A DNA stretch of 64,000 bases from the NCBI GenBank assembly GCA_016873495.1, contig VGXC01000014.1:1-64000 (forward strand). The letters are read 5' to 3'. The translations under genes and the position numbers were made by a program. Under the pieces are notes generated by a model that saw only the letters and a list, made by a program, of their open reading frames with translations, had not been told where the DNA came from and made no database searches. This DNA is from Nitrospira sp. Lineage in GTDB: Bacteria > Nitrospirota > Nitrospiria > Nitrospirales > Nitrospiraceae. This document shows positions 24,907-35,642 of the stretch, piece after piece. The first letter of the stretch is position 1, and the number at the start of each line of letters is the position of its first letter.

Positions 24907-26205
24907 ATGAACGAGCCGGCCATGTCGTTCGAGGAAATCTTCCTGAGCTTGCTGGTGGCGCTGGCGGCCGGGTCGTTGATCGGCCTGGAACGGGAGCAGT
25001 CCCGGACGCTGGACAAGAAGCCCAGCATCATCGGCGGCGTCCGCACGTTCCCTCTGATCGCGCTCTCCGGCTCCCTCTCGGCCCTTCTCGCCCATGCGGT
25101 CGGCGTGTGGGCAATCCTGGGCGCGCTGCTGACGCTCGGATCATTTTTAGCCATTTCCTATTACCAGGAATGGCATCAAGACGGGGCGCCCGGAATCACG
25201 ACCCAGGTGGCGGCGCTCATTACCTTTCTCCTGGGCGTCCTGGCGCTGCTGCCGGGATTGCCGCTGGCCACCGGCCAACGGTACCTCTTGATCGTGGCGA
25301 GCGCGGCGGTCGTCATGGCGGTGCTCTCCTTCAAAGGGCCCCTGCACCATGCGGTCGAGCGGGTGTCGGAAGACGACATCTACGCCACGGTCAAGTTCAT
25401 CATCCTGGCCTTGGTGGTCTTGCCCCTCCTGCCCGACCGCACCTTCGGCCCCTTGCACGTGTTGAATCCATTCGAGATCGGCATGATGATCGTCCTCATC
25501 GCCGGCATCAGTTTTCTCGGCTATCTCGCGACGCGCGTCATCGGGGAACGGCAGGGGCTGGCCGTCACCGGGATCCTGGGCGGACTGGTGTCCTCGACGG
25601 CCGTGACCGTGAGCCTGGCGGCGCGCGCGAAGGAGGCGCCATCCTCCGTCATGCCGGCGGCGGTCGCGATCCTCACAGCCTCCGCCACCATGTTTGCCCG
25701 AATCCTGGCGATCGTCGGCATCGTGGATGCCGGCCTCGTGCCGACATTGGCCTGGCCGCTCGGCACGATGACCCTGGTGGCCTACGGACTGGCGACGGCC
25801 CTGTACCTCCGTTCGCGCCATGAGCTGCCGCGCGCAGAGCCGGTGCCCCATCGCAACCCCTTCGAATTGCGCGCCGCGCTCCAATTCGGCCTGTACTACG
25901 CCGCGGTGATTTTCCTGTCCAAAGGCGCGCAACAGTGGTTGGGCGAGGGAGGCCTGTACCTGGCGGGGATCTTGGCCGGCGCGACCGACGTGGATGCCAT
26001 TAGCCTCTCCATGGCTCGATTTCACCTGGATGGGCTGATGGCCGGCACGGCGGCGACGGTAGTCACGCTGGCGGCGGTGACCAACACGGTGGTCAAGGCG
26101 GGCTTGGCCTGGTGGTTGGGCGGGGGGGCGCTGGCCGCGCCGGTGGCATTGGGGCTGGGTCTCACGCTCGGCGGGGGAGGCGCGGCGTTGATGCTGATCC
26201 GATGA
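24907..26205 (+). CDS. MgtC/SapB and DUF4010 membrane protein
   Basis: About 432 residues, roughly 12-13 hydrophobic helices. The N-terminal third is MgtC-like: SLLVALAAGSLIGLEREQS, GGVRTFPLIALSGSLSALLA. The rest is DUF4010: TGILGGLVSSTAVTVSLAARAKE, LYLAGILAGATDVDAISLSMA. MgtC relatives affect Mg2+ homeostasis and modulate other transporters; this fused form has no defined function. ATG at 24880 is an alternative start; the one chosen follows GCGGAG. Confidence 0.88.
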   Translation: MNEPAMSFEEIFLSLLVALAAGSLIGLEREQSRTLDKKPSIIGGVRTFPLIALSGSLSALLAHAVGVWAILGALLTLGSFLAISYYQEWHQDGAPGITTQVAALITFLLGVLALLPGLPLATGQRYLLIVASAAVVMAVLSFKGPLHHAVERVSEDDIYATVKFIILALVVLPLLPDRTFGPLHVLNPFEIGMMIVLIAGISFLGYLATRVIGERQGLAVTGILGGLVSSTAVTVSLAARAKEAPSSVMPAAVAILTASATMFARILAIVGIVDAGLVPTLAWPLGTMTLVAYGLATALYLRSRHELPRAEPVPHRNPFELRAALQFGLYYAAVIFLSKGAQQWLGEGGLYLAGILAGATDVDAISLSMARFHLDGLMAGTAATVVTLAAVTNTVVKAGLAWWLGGGALAAPVALGLGLTLGGGGAALMLIR

Positions 26206-26392
26206 ACATCTTCCCCTGACCGACGTCATTCTTTCCGGCCTCGTTCATGACGACACCCCAGAACGTATGCGTTGTTGCTCGTTGCTTTCTATTCGTCGGT
26301 TTTTGAATCCGATGCTACTCATCGACATAGGAGCCGGGTTTGAGCGATCACGGGGAACAACCGAACCGGTGTAAGAGGGAGGGAGCATAGTT

Positions 26393-26896
26393 GTGTTTGG
26401 ACAGCCTCCAGCCAGCGATGAGACGCCTGAGACAAACCTGCAGTGGAGGAACCTGTTGGTGGTTGGGGCGGTAGTGTGTGTCTGCGGGCTGGGTTTGGCG
26501 TTGATCTACCGCTTTTCACCCGGAGTATTTTTGAAAGGCGGCTTTAGCCTCACCACAACGCTTGGCAAGGCCGGAAAGCGGCCCGCCGGCGCCTCGCAGA
26601 ACCACTTCTATCTTGCGCCCTTGATCATGAACGGGAGGGATGTCGATACCTCCGCCTTCATGCGGCTGACCCTCACGCTGGAATTGGAACGTCCCGATGT
26701 CGCCGATGATGTGCAGCCCCGGCTGGCGGCGATCGAAAACATCGTCATCGTCACGGCCGCTAGCCAGGACTCCACGGTACTGCGGAGCGTGGAGGGAAAG
26801 GCGCGGCTCCGCGACGAGCTCACGGGGAAGATCAATGCCCTCTTGCCGAACGGCGGCGTGCGCGCGGTCTATTTCGCCGACTTCTTGATCCGCTAG
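26393..26896 (+). CDS. FliL-like single-span membrane protein
   Basis: 167 residues from a GTG preceded by GAGGGAGGGAG. One N-terminal membrane helix (~20-42, LLVVGAVVCVCGLGLALIY) is followed by a periplasmic domain with the FliL pattern: NHFYLAPLIMN, MRLTLTLELERPDV, IENIVIVTAASQD, GKARLRDELTGKINALL, VRAVYFADFLIR. FliL stabilises the flagellar motor, but no other flagellar gene lies nearby, so a different partner is likely. The fold relates to SPFH/stomatin domains. Confidence 0.72.
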   Translation: MFGQPPASDETPETNLQWRNLLVVGAVVCVCGLGLALIYRFSPGVFLKGGFSLTTTLGKAGKRPAGASQNHFYLAPLIMNGRDVDTSAFMRLTLTLELERPDVADDVQPRLAAIENIVIVTAASQDSTVLRSVEGKARLRDELTGKINALLPNGGVRAVYFADFLIR

Positions 26897-26994
26897 CCCC
26901 CTCCGCTCACCGGCTCGTTAAGAGCGGTGCGCCCCCCACCCCCTGTCTTGCAATCGTCCACCGGCTGAGGACATCATGCCAAGCCGCCACGAAC

Positions 26995-28044
26995 ATGCGA
27001 AAAGACATGGGCAACGATCGCCTGCAGGATCGTCGAAGAATCCGGCTGCGTAGTTTCAGCGCGGCCCTCGTTTGGGCGCTGGTCCTCGGGCCGGCCGGGG
27101 CCGGGTCGGCCTTCGACTGGTTTCCGACCGACCAGGAGATGCAGAAATTCCACCGGAGTTGGAATCCCCTGACCCACGGGCCGCTGCTCATCTCCCCGGC
27201 CGACTTGCAGGCCCAGGGCCGGTGGCTGTTCTGGTCCTTCGCCTACGGCGAGTTGACCAGCCGCCGTTTCGACAACTCGCTGGCCGCCACCGGAACCGGC
27301 GCGCCGTTTCATCAGGATGTCATCGCGCCGGGCGCGGTGATCTTTTACGGCCTGACCGATCACGTCTCGCTCGGCGTGAGCGCCGCCCTGACTGCCTGGG
27401 ATTCGGACCGGCTGTCCGGGAGCCGGACCGCCGGGCGGGTGAACGCCACCGGATTGGACGACATCGGACTGATCGTGAAAACGCGCCATCTGGTCCAGAA
27501 CCCCGACGGGTGGCAACCGTCGGTCGGGACCTACGGCCGCATCTCGCTCCCGGCCAGCCGCTGGACTGGTGCCCATGAGATCCCCGGCGGCTTCGTCCCG
27601 ATTACGCCCCGTCCGATCACCCGCGCCGGCTCCCTCTCCTTCACCGAAGGCCCCATCATCCGGAAGAACCTCGAACCCTTTCGCCTCAGCGGGATGGTCA
27701 TGTATACGTACAACGCGCCGGGGAGCGAGGGTGGCAAGACCAGCTATCCGGGCGATATTCTGGACGCCCGGGTCGGCCTCGAATATGTGGTGCAGGACAA
27801 ACAGGGCTTCGGCTTCATCGTGGACTGGGTCCTCCAAAACGGGTTGCCGTACCGGCTGGACGGTCATGCCGTCACGACCGACATCAAGACCTTTACGTTG
27901 CTCGGCACGGCGGTCGCCGTGGAGTACAAATTCACCCCCGAATGGGTGGCTTCCATGGGAATCTTATTTACCCTGGCCGGACGGAACAATGTGGATGCCG
28001 TCTATCCGGGGTTTTCGATGAAGTATTTCTGGGGCCGGGAATGA
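26995..28044 (+). CDS. Putative outer-membrane beta-barrel protein
   Basis: 349 residues. Signal-like segment after a basic start (SFSAALVWALVLGPAGAGSAF). The body has alternating amphipathic strands (VIFYGLTDHVSLGVSAALTA, GFGFIVDWVLQN, GTAVAVEYKFTPEWVASMG) and ends in an aromatic terminal strand (PGFSMKYFWGRE). This pattern fits porin-like or phenol-degradation-type transporter proteins of the outer membrane. Substrate and partners cannot be inferred. Confidence 0.65.
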   Translation: MRKDMGNDRLQDRRRIRLRSFSAALVWALVLGPAGAGSAFDWFPTDQEMQKFHRSWNPLTHGPLLISPADLQAQGRWLFWSFAYGELTSRRFDNSLAATGTGAPFHQDVIAPGAVIFYGLTDHVSLGVSAALTAWDSDRLSGSRTAGRVNATGLDDIGLIVKTRHLVQNPDGWQPSVGTYGRISLPASRWTGAHEIPGGFVPITPRPITRAGSLSFTEGPIIRKNLEPFRLSGMVMYTYNAPGSEGGKTSYPGDILDARVGLEYVVQDKQGFGFIVDWVLQNGLPYRLDGHAVTTDIKTFTLLGTAVAVEYKFTPEWVASMGILFTLAGRNNVDAVYPGFSMKYFWGRE

Positions 28045-28129
28045 AAGCATCGCCGGAGAGGCGGCATGTTCCCGGCCTGTGGTTGCCATGGGCCTGCGAC
28101 TATGAAATGATGGGGGCAGGAGATGCCCA

Positions 28130-28315
28130 ATGACCTGCCGCGTTGCCTGTTTCGTCCCTGCCGATGCCCGCCGGTTCGGACCCGTGACTTGCGCCGACTG
28201 CGCAGCCGGCAGTCTCACGGTTTTTTATACCTCCGAAGACAAGCAGACCCACCTCTGCCAGGCCTGTTTCGAATCTCGAACCGCGCAAGGCCTGGCGAAA
28301 GAAGTCTCCGGATAG
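28130..28315 (+). CDS. Small zinc-knuckle protein (61 aa)
   Basis: Start ATG with CAGGAG upstream. Cysteines are arranged as CADC and CQAC about 25 residues apart (TCADCAAGSLTVF, HLCQACFESRT), consistent with one zinc site. No further domain. It ends 5 bases before the convergent macro-domain gene. Function unknown. Confidence 0.6.
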   Translation: MTCRVACFVPADARRFGPVTCADCAAGSLTVFYTSEDKQTHLCQACFESRTAQGLAKEVSG

Positions 28316-28319
28316 GACA

Positions 28320-28808
28320 TTAGACCGCCTCCGTCGCGGCGACGCCGGGCTGATAGTGCGAGTAGACGTAGACCGGCAGCGCCAGGTCGCCGAGATGCTT
28401 CTCGATCAGCGGCTTCACGTCTTTCCAATCCAACCCCCCGACGCCCGTGGCCAGTTTCGGCAGCGCCAGGGTCTTGAAGCCCTGCGCCTCGATTTCTTTC
28501 CGCAGGGCGCGCAGGCAGTGATTGACGTTCTCCAGCGTGGCTTTGCCCGGATGGACCCCATGGCTGGCGGCCGATTCCTGCGTGAAGAGGTTCACGATGC
28601 GCACCCCCCCGGCCCCGCCCCAGGTCCAGAGCTCCCCCGGCTTTGGGTTGGATTGTTGATGATAGTGCCGCAAATCTTTGTACATGGCCGGCCACCGGTC
28701 CCGTAAGGCCAGCGCCAGCCCGGTGGCAAAGTTGTCATTGGGCGCGACGCCATGGGCGATCGCCTGTGCCTTGGTCAAGAGAATGTCTCCCGTCACTTCC
28801 TTGATCAT
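28320..28808 (-). CDS. Macro-domain protein (ADP-ribose binding/hydrolase)
   Basis: 162 residues, a stand-alone macro domain: MIKEVTGDILLTKAQAIAHGV start, NDNFATGLALAL, RIVNLFTQES and LPKLATGVGGLDW, the glycine loop binding the distal ribose. It probably hydrolyses ADP-ribosyl adducts or ADP-ribose-1''-phosphate. An excellent AGGAGGAGG ribosome binding site lies before the ATG. Confidence 0.9.
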   Translation of the reverse strand: MIKEVTGDILLTKAQAIAHGVAPNDNFATGLALALRDRWPAMYKDLRHYHQQSNPKPGELWTWGGAGGVRIVNLFTQESAASHGVHPGKATLENVNHCLRALRKEIEAQGFKTLALPKLATGVGGLDWKDVKPLIEKHLGDLALPVYVYSHYQPGVAATEAV

Positions 28809-28875
28809 CGATTCCTCCTCCTTGGTTCACTTCAACATGGTGACAATCGTCGGCCTGCGCGACACATCCTTGCCG

Positions 28876-30249
28876 CTAGGGTTGTACCGGGGTTGCCGGC
28901 GGTCGCCCGAGCCCCGCCGGAAGCTTGGTGTCCGCTCCGACGGAAGCTCGATTGAGTTGCGCCTGGGTTAGGCCGAAGACGCCTGTGAGATCGGCTCCGC
29001 TTAGGACCGACCCATCGAGGGTGGCCCCGCTCAGATCCGCCTCCTGGAGATTCGCGCGGCGCAGGTCGGCCTGTCGGAGATCGGCTCCCCGCAGGTTGGC
29101 TTTGACCAAGTTCGCCCCCTCTAGGATGGCTCCGGCCATAGCCGCCCGTTCGAAGTCGGCTCCAGCGAGGTGACCCTCCTCCAGACGGGCGGCCCGCAAA
29201 TCGGCGGCTCCGAGTCTGGCCCCCAGCAGAACCGCTTGCGGCAGGGAGGCCCCGCGCAGATTGGCGCTGCGCAGGTCCGCTTTGTACAGAATGGCCATCC
29301 CCAGATCGGCGTCGCGGAGGTCGGCGCCGGTCAGGTCGGCCCCCTCCAGGTTGGCTCTGGCCAAGCCTGCTCCTTGCAGGATGGCTTCGCGCAGGTTGGC
29401 ATTCGAGAAATCGGCCTCGGACAAAATGGCGCCGTGCAAGTTGGCCTTGACCAGAAGGGTGTCCCGGAATATCGCCGCAAAGAGATCGGCCTTGTGGAGG
29501 TTGGCTCCCTGCAGACTGGCCCCGGCGGCATTCGCGCCCTTGAGGTTGGCGGTGGAGAGGTTGGCCTTGTCCAGGTGCGCTTTGCGGAGATCGGCTTCGA
29601 TTAGCTCGGCTCCGGACAAATTGGCGTTCTGCAGGTAGGCCCCATAGAGGTGGGCGTCCCCCAGGCTGGTGTCCCGCAGGTCGGCGTGCCGCAAATCCGC
29701 TCCATACAAATGAATGCCTTCCATGTAAGCGCCGCGCAAATTGGCCCGCACCAGCGTGGCGCCGAACAGGGCGGCCTCCGACAGCGCGGACTCTTGAAGA
29801 TTCGCCCCGTTCACATTGGCCTTGCGGAGGTCGGCGCCGGTCAGGTCCGATCCGGAGAGATCGGCCTTCTGAAGGTCGCTTCCATAGAGGTCCGCTTCGC
29901 TCAGGGTGACCTCGCGCAAATCGGCCTCCCGCAGATCCGCTCCGGAAAGGTCCGCCCGCTCCAGGTTCGCTTCCCGCAGTCGGACGCCGCGTAACCCGGC
30001 CTTGCAGAGGTTCGCGCGTTTTCCATGCCGATCCTGGATATCCTCAAGCCATTGGGCATGGGCCTCGAGCACCAGCGCCAACGCCTTCCGGCTCGGGTGC
30101 TTATCGCGGAATGGACCAGAGCAGGCCGCCTCCTGGTCTGCCGGAGACGGAACCCCCGCCGCCTCGGTAACCCCAGGAGCCCATGGCGTGAATAGGACTG
30201 TCACGAGCCCTGCCGCAAGCGCCGGCATCCACCGATAGGTTGATTTCAC
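28876..30249 (-). CDS. Secreted pentapeptide-repeat protein
   Basis: About 457 residues from GTG 30249, placed 5 bases after AAAGGA; ATG 30255 is an alternative. A signal peptide (LAAGLVTVLFTPWAPGVTEAAG) precedes a short helical region (ALALVLEAHAQWLEDIQDRHG), then some 65 tandem A(D/N)Lxx pentapeptides over residues ~90-440, including ADLSGADLREADLREV. This predicts a long right-handed quadrilateral beta-helix in the periplasm or cell surface. Such proteins can mimic DNA, scaffold or bind partners; here export argues against gyrase protection. Confidence 0.88.
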   Translation of the reverse strand: MKSTYRWMPALAAGLVTVLFTPWAPGVTEAAGVPSPADQEAACSGPFRDKHPSRKALALVLEAHAQWLEDIQDRHGKRANLCKAGLRGVRLREANLERADLSGADLREADLREVTLSEADLYGSDLQKADLSGSDLTGADLRKANVNGANLQESALSEAALFGATLVRANLRGAYMEGIHLYGADLRHADLRDTSLGDAHLYGAYLQNANLSGAELIEADLRKAHLDKANLSTANLKGANAAGASLQGANLHKADLFAAIFRDTLLVKANLHGAILSEADFSNANLREAILQGAGLARANLEGADLTGADLRDADLGMAILYKADLRSANLRGASLPQAVLLGARLGAADLRAARLEEGHLAGADFERAAMAGAILEGANLVKANLRGADLRQADLRRANLQEADLSGATLDGSVLSGADLTGVFGLTQAQLNRASVGADTKLPAGLGRPPATPVQP

Positions 30250-30255
30250 AAGCAT

Positions 30256-30562
30256 CCTTTCATGCCTTAAAGGCAACGGATACATCTAGGGTTTGCGCAT
30301 CTGAATGCTGCAAGAATCTCGCCATTGGTTCATCCCCTGTGTTGTTCGTCCAACGAATTAGACACAGCCATAAGCGACGGGTTTGCCTGCCTCGAAGATT
30401 CGCAGGGGAGCCTCTTGCGGGCCGAGCATAACTCGGCGGAGATCGGAGGAGCAAGACTGCAAGGCTCACTCTATGGGCGGGGCATTTCTCCTTCCCCCTC
30501 GTCTATGATAAAACTACCGGTCAGCACGCGGGCACGATCGACAGAAAGAAGGATTCGTTTCC
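30256..30562. other. Divergent spacer upstream of glnS
   Basis: About 300 bases between the pentapeptide-repeat gene and glnS. No gene or recognised regulatory motif; presumed to contain both promoters. Confidence 0.4.
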
Positions 30563-32251
<1,689 letters not shown>

Positions 32252-32261
32252 GCTGGGGAGT

Positions 32262-32295
32262 TTTGCCCCAGAGGGCCAACGGGCTTTGGGGCAAA
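32262..32295. terminator. Hairpin after glnS
   Basis: TTTGCCCCA (32262-32270) is mirrored by TGGGGCAAA (32287-32295) just after the glnS stop. No T-run follows, so an intrinsic terminator is only possible. Confidence 0.35.
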
Positions 32296-32421
32296 GCCGG
32301 CCTTACCAATCGTCCGCCTTTGTTGTCGGCCTTCAGCGGCTTGATTCACAAGCTATTTCGTCCGGCTGTCAGGGGATCGCGATCTGGACGCCGTGGCACG
32401 GAACTTGTGATGTTCTGTAGC

Positions 32422-33339
32422 ATGATCCGTATCCGCTTCCAGGGACGTGGTGGGCAAGGGGCCAAGACGGCTGCGCGCATCCTCGGCACGGCCGCTTTCT
32501 TGGAGGGGTTCACGGCGCAAGACTCCCCCCTCTACGGGGCTGAGCGTCGCGGCGCCCCCGTGTCCGCCTTCGTCCGCCTCGCCCGCGGGCCCATCTTTGA
32601 GCGGGGCCTCATCGCACACCCGGACCTGGTCCTTGTGGCCGACGAAACCCTCCTCGCCCACCAGGCCGCGCGGGTGCTGGAGGGGGTGAAAGACGAGACT
32701 CCGGTCTTCATCAATTCCTCCCGCCCTGCGCAGGAACTCAAGGCCGAGGGGGCTTGTCCCGGCCGCTTCATCACACTGGATGTGACCGGCCTGGCTCTGG
32801 CGAGACTCGGCAAGAGAGGGGTCTTGAGCGCGGCGTTGGGAGCCGTGGCTGCGCGTCTGGTGGGACTCAAGGAAGCCGGTGTCCGGTCGGCCGTCGAACA
32901 AGAGTTGCGCGAAGTCGGCCTTTCCGCCTCCACGATCGAACAAAATCTGACCCTGGCCCTGGAATGCTTCCGGCTGGTGTCCGCCGCGCCGCTCACCGAA
33001 TCGGTGCCGGCCGAGGCGCCTCCCACTCCGCTCTGGACGCCGCAGTACGAGGCTCCCGGCAGGGGATCGGCCCGCATCACCGCACCGGCCAATGCGCCGC
33101 TCCACGAAACCGGGGATTGGCGGACCTTCAGGCCGGTGTTGGATCCGGAGAAGTGCAACGGCTGCTGGCTCTGTTTCGCCTACTGTCCGGACGGAGCCAT
33201 CCGCATGGACCGGCAGGACAAGCCGGTATTCGACTATGACCATTGCAAAGGCTGTCTGCTCTGCGTCGAGGAATGTCCGACGCATGCCCTGATCGTGGAA
33301 CGGGAAACGGCCGGCCCCCGCCGCAAGGAGACGGCATGA
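32422..33339 (+). CDS. 2-oxoacid:ferredoxin oxidoreductase, fused gamma and delta subunits
   Basis: 305 residues. The N-terminal gamma domain has IRFQGRGGQGAKTAARIL and DSPLYGAERRGAPVSAF. The C-terminal delta-type ferredoxin has two [4Fe-4S] motifs, CNGCWLCFAYCPDG and CKGCLLCVEECPTHA. It passes electrons from thiamine-bound oxoacid to ferredoxin. The stop overlaps the alpha start (ATGA). An in-frame ATG at 32410 is an alternative. Substrate (pyruvate, 2-oxoglutarate or other) is not fixed by sequence alone, but the fused gamma-delta plus separate alpha and beta layout resembles pyruvate-type enzymes. Confidence 0.9.
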   Translation: MIRIRFQGRGGQGAKTAARILGTAAFLEGFTAQDSPLYGAERRGAPVSAFVRLARGPIFERGLIAHPDLVLVADETLLAHQAARVLEGVKDETPVFINSSRPAQELKAEGACPGRFITLDVTGLALARLGKRGVLSAALGAVAARLVGLKEAGVRSAVEQELREVGLSASTIEQNLTLALECFRLVSAAPLTESVPAEAPPTPLWTPQYEAPGRGSARITAPANAPLHETGDWRTFRPVLDPEKCNGCWLCFAYCPDGAIRMDRQDKPVFDYDHCKGCLLCVEECPTHALIVERETAGPRRKETA

Positions 33340-34631
33340 CCCGCGAGATGATGACCGGCAATCTGGCGGCGGCCTGGGGCGCCCGGTTGGCCGAGGTGGA
33401 TTACATTCCGGTCTTTCCGATCACGCCCCAGACCGAGATCGTGGAGGCGCTGGCAAGCTGGTGCGACGGAGGGGACCTGGCGGCGCGCTTCGTCACGCTG
33501 GACTCGGAACATTCGATGATGACGGCGGCGGGGGCCGCCGCCGCCGCCGGAGCCAGGGTCTTTACGGCCACCTCCAGCCAGGGGCTCCTCTATGCCTTCG
33601 AAGTGCTGTACACGATCGCGGGCTGGCGCGTGCCGTTGGTATTGGTGAACGTGTCCCGCGCGCTCGCCTCTCCGATCACGTTGGAGCCGGATCACAATGA
33701 CGTGCTTGCGGCGCGCGACTCCGGCTTCCTCCAGATCCATGCGGAGACCTGCCAGGAGGTGCTGGACTCAGTGCTCATGGCCTACCGCATCGCGGAGGAC
33801 CAACGGGTCTGCCTGCCCGTCATGGTGAATCTGGACGGCTTTTACCTCTCCTTCACGCGCGAGCCGGTGACGAAACCGGAGCCCGACCAAGTACGAGCCT
33901 TCCTCCCTCCCTATCGGCCGGCGCACCTGGGGTTCAAGGCCTCGGCTCCGCAATCGCTGGGCGTGGCGGTGCTGGGCGGCGCCTCGTACACCTATTTCCG
34001 CCATCAGATGCAGTTGGCCTCGCTCAACGCCCTGGCGGCGCATCAGGACGCGGCGGCGGATTTTGCGCGCCTCTTCGGCCGGCGCTACGACCTGATCGAG
34101 GGCTACCGTCTTGAGGATGCGGAAGACGTCCTGGTCATGAGCAATGCTTTTGCCACCAAGGGCCGGGCGGCCGTGGACCAAGCCAGAACGAAAGGGCGCC
34201 GCGTGGGTCTCTTGCGCCTGCGGGTGATCCGTCCCTGGCCGGCGGACGCCATCGCCGCGGCGTTGCGGGGACGCAGGGCCGTGGCGGTACTGGATCAGAA
34301 CCTGGCGCCGGGGCTGGGCGGCATCCTGTTCCAGGAAGTGGCGGCGGTTCTGTACCACGAACCGGCTCGCCCCAAAGCCCTCTGCTCGTTCATCGGCGGG
34401 TTGGGCGGGAAGGACATCAGCGAGGGCGAGTTCGAAGCGATCTTCGCGCAGACCGCGGCGGCCGGCGATCGCAGGCGCGGTATCGGCCCCGTGCTGCTCT
34501 ATACGGAAGGGGAACAACACACCATGCAGGAGCTGCTCGCCATTGCGGGCAATGTAGAGCAGCCCTCGGCGATCACCCCTCAGCGATCAGGCGGAGACCC
34601 AGACAGGCCCCTTTCTTCAACTGGTAGCTGA
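33336..34631 (+). CDS. 2-oxoacid:ferredoxin oxidoreductase, alpha subunit
   Basis: 431 residues. Pyrimidine-binding domain: YIPVFPITPQTEIVEAL, TLDSEHSMMTAAGAAAAAGARVFTATSSQGL, VPLVLVNVSRALASPI. Domain II follows (VLVMSNAFATKGRAAVDQAR; VGLLRLRVIRPWP). AAGGAG lies 5 bases before ATG. The last ~18 residues (ITPQRSGGDPDRPLSSTGS) are encoded by an AGCTGA-type repeat and are unlikely to be part of the fold. Confidence 0.92.
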   Translation: MTREMMTGNLAAAWGARLAEVDYIPVFPITPQTEIVEALASWCDGGDLAARFVTLDSEHSMMTAAGAAAAAGARVFTATSSQGLLYAFEVLYTIAGWRVPLVLVNVSRALASPITLEPDHNDVLAARDSGFLQIHAETCQEVLDSVLMAYRIAEDQRVCLPVMVNLDGFYLSFTREPVTKPEPDQVRAFLPPYRPAHLGFKASAPQSLGVAVLGGASYTYFRHQMQLASLNALAAHQDAAADFARLFGRRYDLIEGYRLEDAEDVLVMSNAFATKGRAAVDQARTKGRRVGLLRLRVIRPWPADAIAAALRGRRAVAVLDQNLAPGLGGILFQEVAAVLYHEPARPKALCSFIGGLGGKDISEGEFEAIFAQTAAAGDRRRGIGPVLLYTEGEQHTMQELLAIAGNVEQPSAITPQRSGGDPDRPLSSTGS

Positions 34632-34654
34632 GAGCCGAGAGCGAGGCACTTCTT
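34573..34654. repeat. AGCTGACGGCTGA-type repeat at alpha-beta junction
   Basis: ATCACCCCTCAGCGATCAGG on the left and CTGGTAGCTGAGAGCCGAG on the right. It overlaps the end of the alpha gene, supplying its tail, and fills the gap to the beta gene. Confidence 0.6.
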
Positions 34655-34657
34655 CCC

Positions 34658-35605
34658 ATGACCTGGCAACGAGAGACGTTCAAGAAGATCAAGCAGCTTC
34701 CGCGGGAGGAACAGGTCCTGCCGGGCACGTCGCTCTGCGCGGGCTGCGGCGGCCTGGAGGCGCTGCGTCTGGCGGCCAAGGTGCTGGGGCCGAACGTCGT
34801 CTACGTGAACGCCGCCGGCTGCTTCACGTTGCTCGCGGTCTATCCCTTCACGCCGTTCCACGGCTCCTGGCTCTACACCACGATGGGCTCGGCGCCGGCC
34901 GGCGCTCAGGGCATCCGTGATGCGTTGGATGTGCTCATCGCCAAGGGGCGGTTGCCGCAGGACGACGACCTCAAGGTCGTCGTCCTGGCCGGAGACGGCT
35001 CGACCTATGACATGGGCTTGTCGGCCACCTCCGCCGCGATCTACCGCAATCTGGACTTCTACTATTTCTGCTACGACAACGAAGCCTATGGCAACACCGG
35101 CATGCAACTGTCCTCCGCCACGCCGTTCGGAGCAATGACCACGACCTCCCCCTGCAGCCTGCAGCACCCGGCCGGCGCGACGCGGGAGAAGAAGGACCTC
35201 TTTGAAATCTGGCGCGCGCACCGGCCTCCCTATATCGCGACTATCTCGCCCCGCCATCCCCTGGATCTGGCGGAGAAGTTCACCAGGGCGGCGCGCGTCA
35301 CCGGCCCCAAACTCTTTCTCGCCCTCTCGGCCTGCCCGACCGGTTGGGGGTATGACCCGGCGCAGACGACCGAGGTGGCCCGGCTTGCGGTCGAATCCGG
35401 TCTCTGGCCCCTCAAGGAATCGGTCAACGGGACCGTGACCCATACCTACGTGCCTAAGCGAAAACCTGTTGAAGAGTATCTGAAGCTTCAGACGCGCTTC
35501 CGCCACCTCTTCGAGCCGGCCAGGCAGGACGAGGCGATCCGGCATATTCAAGACCACGTAGACGCCTATTGGGCGGAGGCTGCCGCAGCGTCCGGTGCGA
35601 CCTAA
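34658..35605 (+). CDS. 2-oxoacid:ferredoxin oxidoreductase, beta subunit (TPP-binding)
   Basis: 315 residues. GTSLCAGCGGLEALRL holds cluster cysteines typical of PorB; the thiamine diphosphate motif is AGDGSTYDMGLSATSAAIYRN...YDNEAYGNTGMQ. ACPTGWGYDP and an extra Cys (TTTSPCSLQHP) complete the [4Fe-4S] ligand set expected of pyruvate-type enzymes. With alpha and gamma-delta it forms a reversible oxoacid oxidoreductase that could run reductive carboxylation if ferredoxin is reduced enough. Confidence 0.92.
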   Translation: MTWQRETFKKIKQLPREEQVLPGTSLCAGCGGLEALRLAAKVLGPNVVYVNAAGCFTLLAVYPFTPFHGSWLYTTMGSAPAGAQGIRDALDVLIAKGRLPQDDDLKVVVLAGDGSTYDMGLSATSAAIYRNLDFYYFCYDNEAYGNTGMQLSSATPFGAMTTTSPCSLQHPAGATREKKDLFEIWRAHRPPYIATISPRHPLDLAEKFTRAARVTGPKLFLALSACPTGWGYDPAQTTEVARLAVESGLWPLKESVNGTVTHTYVPKRKPVEEYLKLQTRFRHLFEPARQDEAIRHIQDHVDAYWAEAAAASGAT

Positions 35606-35642
35606 TCACGGACCGACAAAGCCCCTCCCCTCCCCAGCTCAT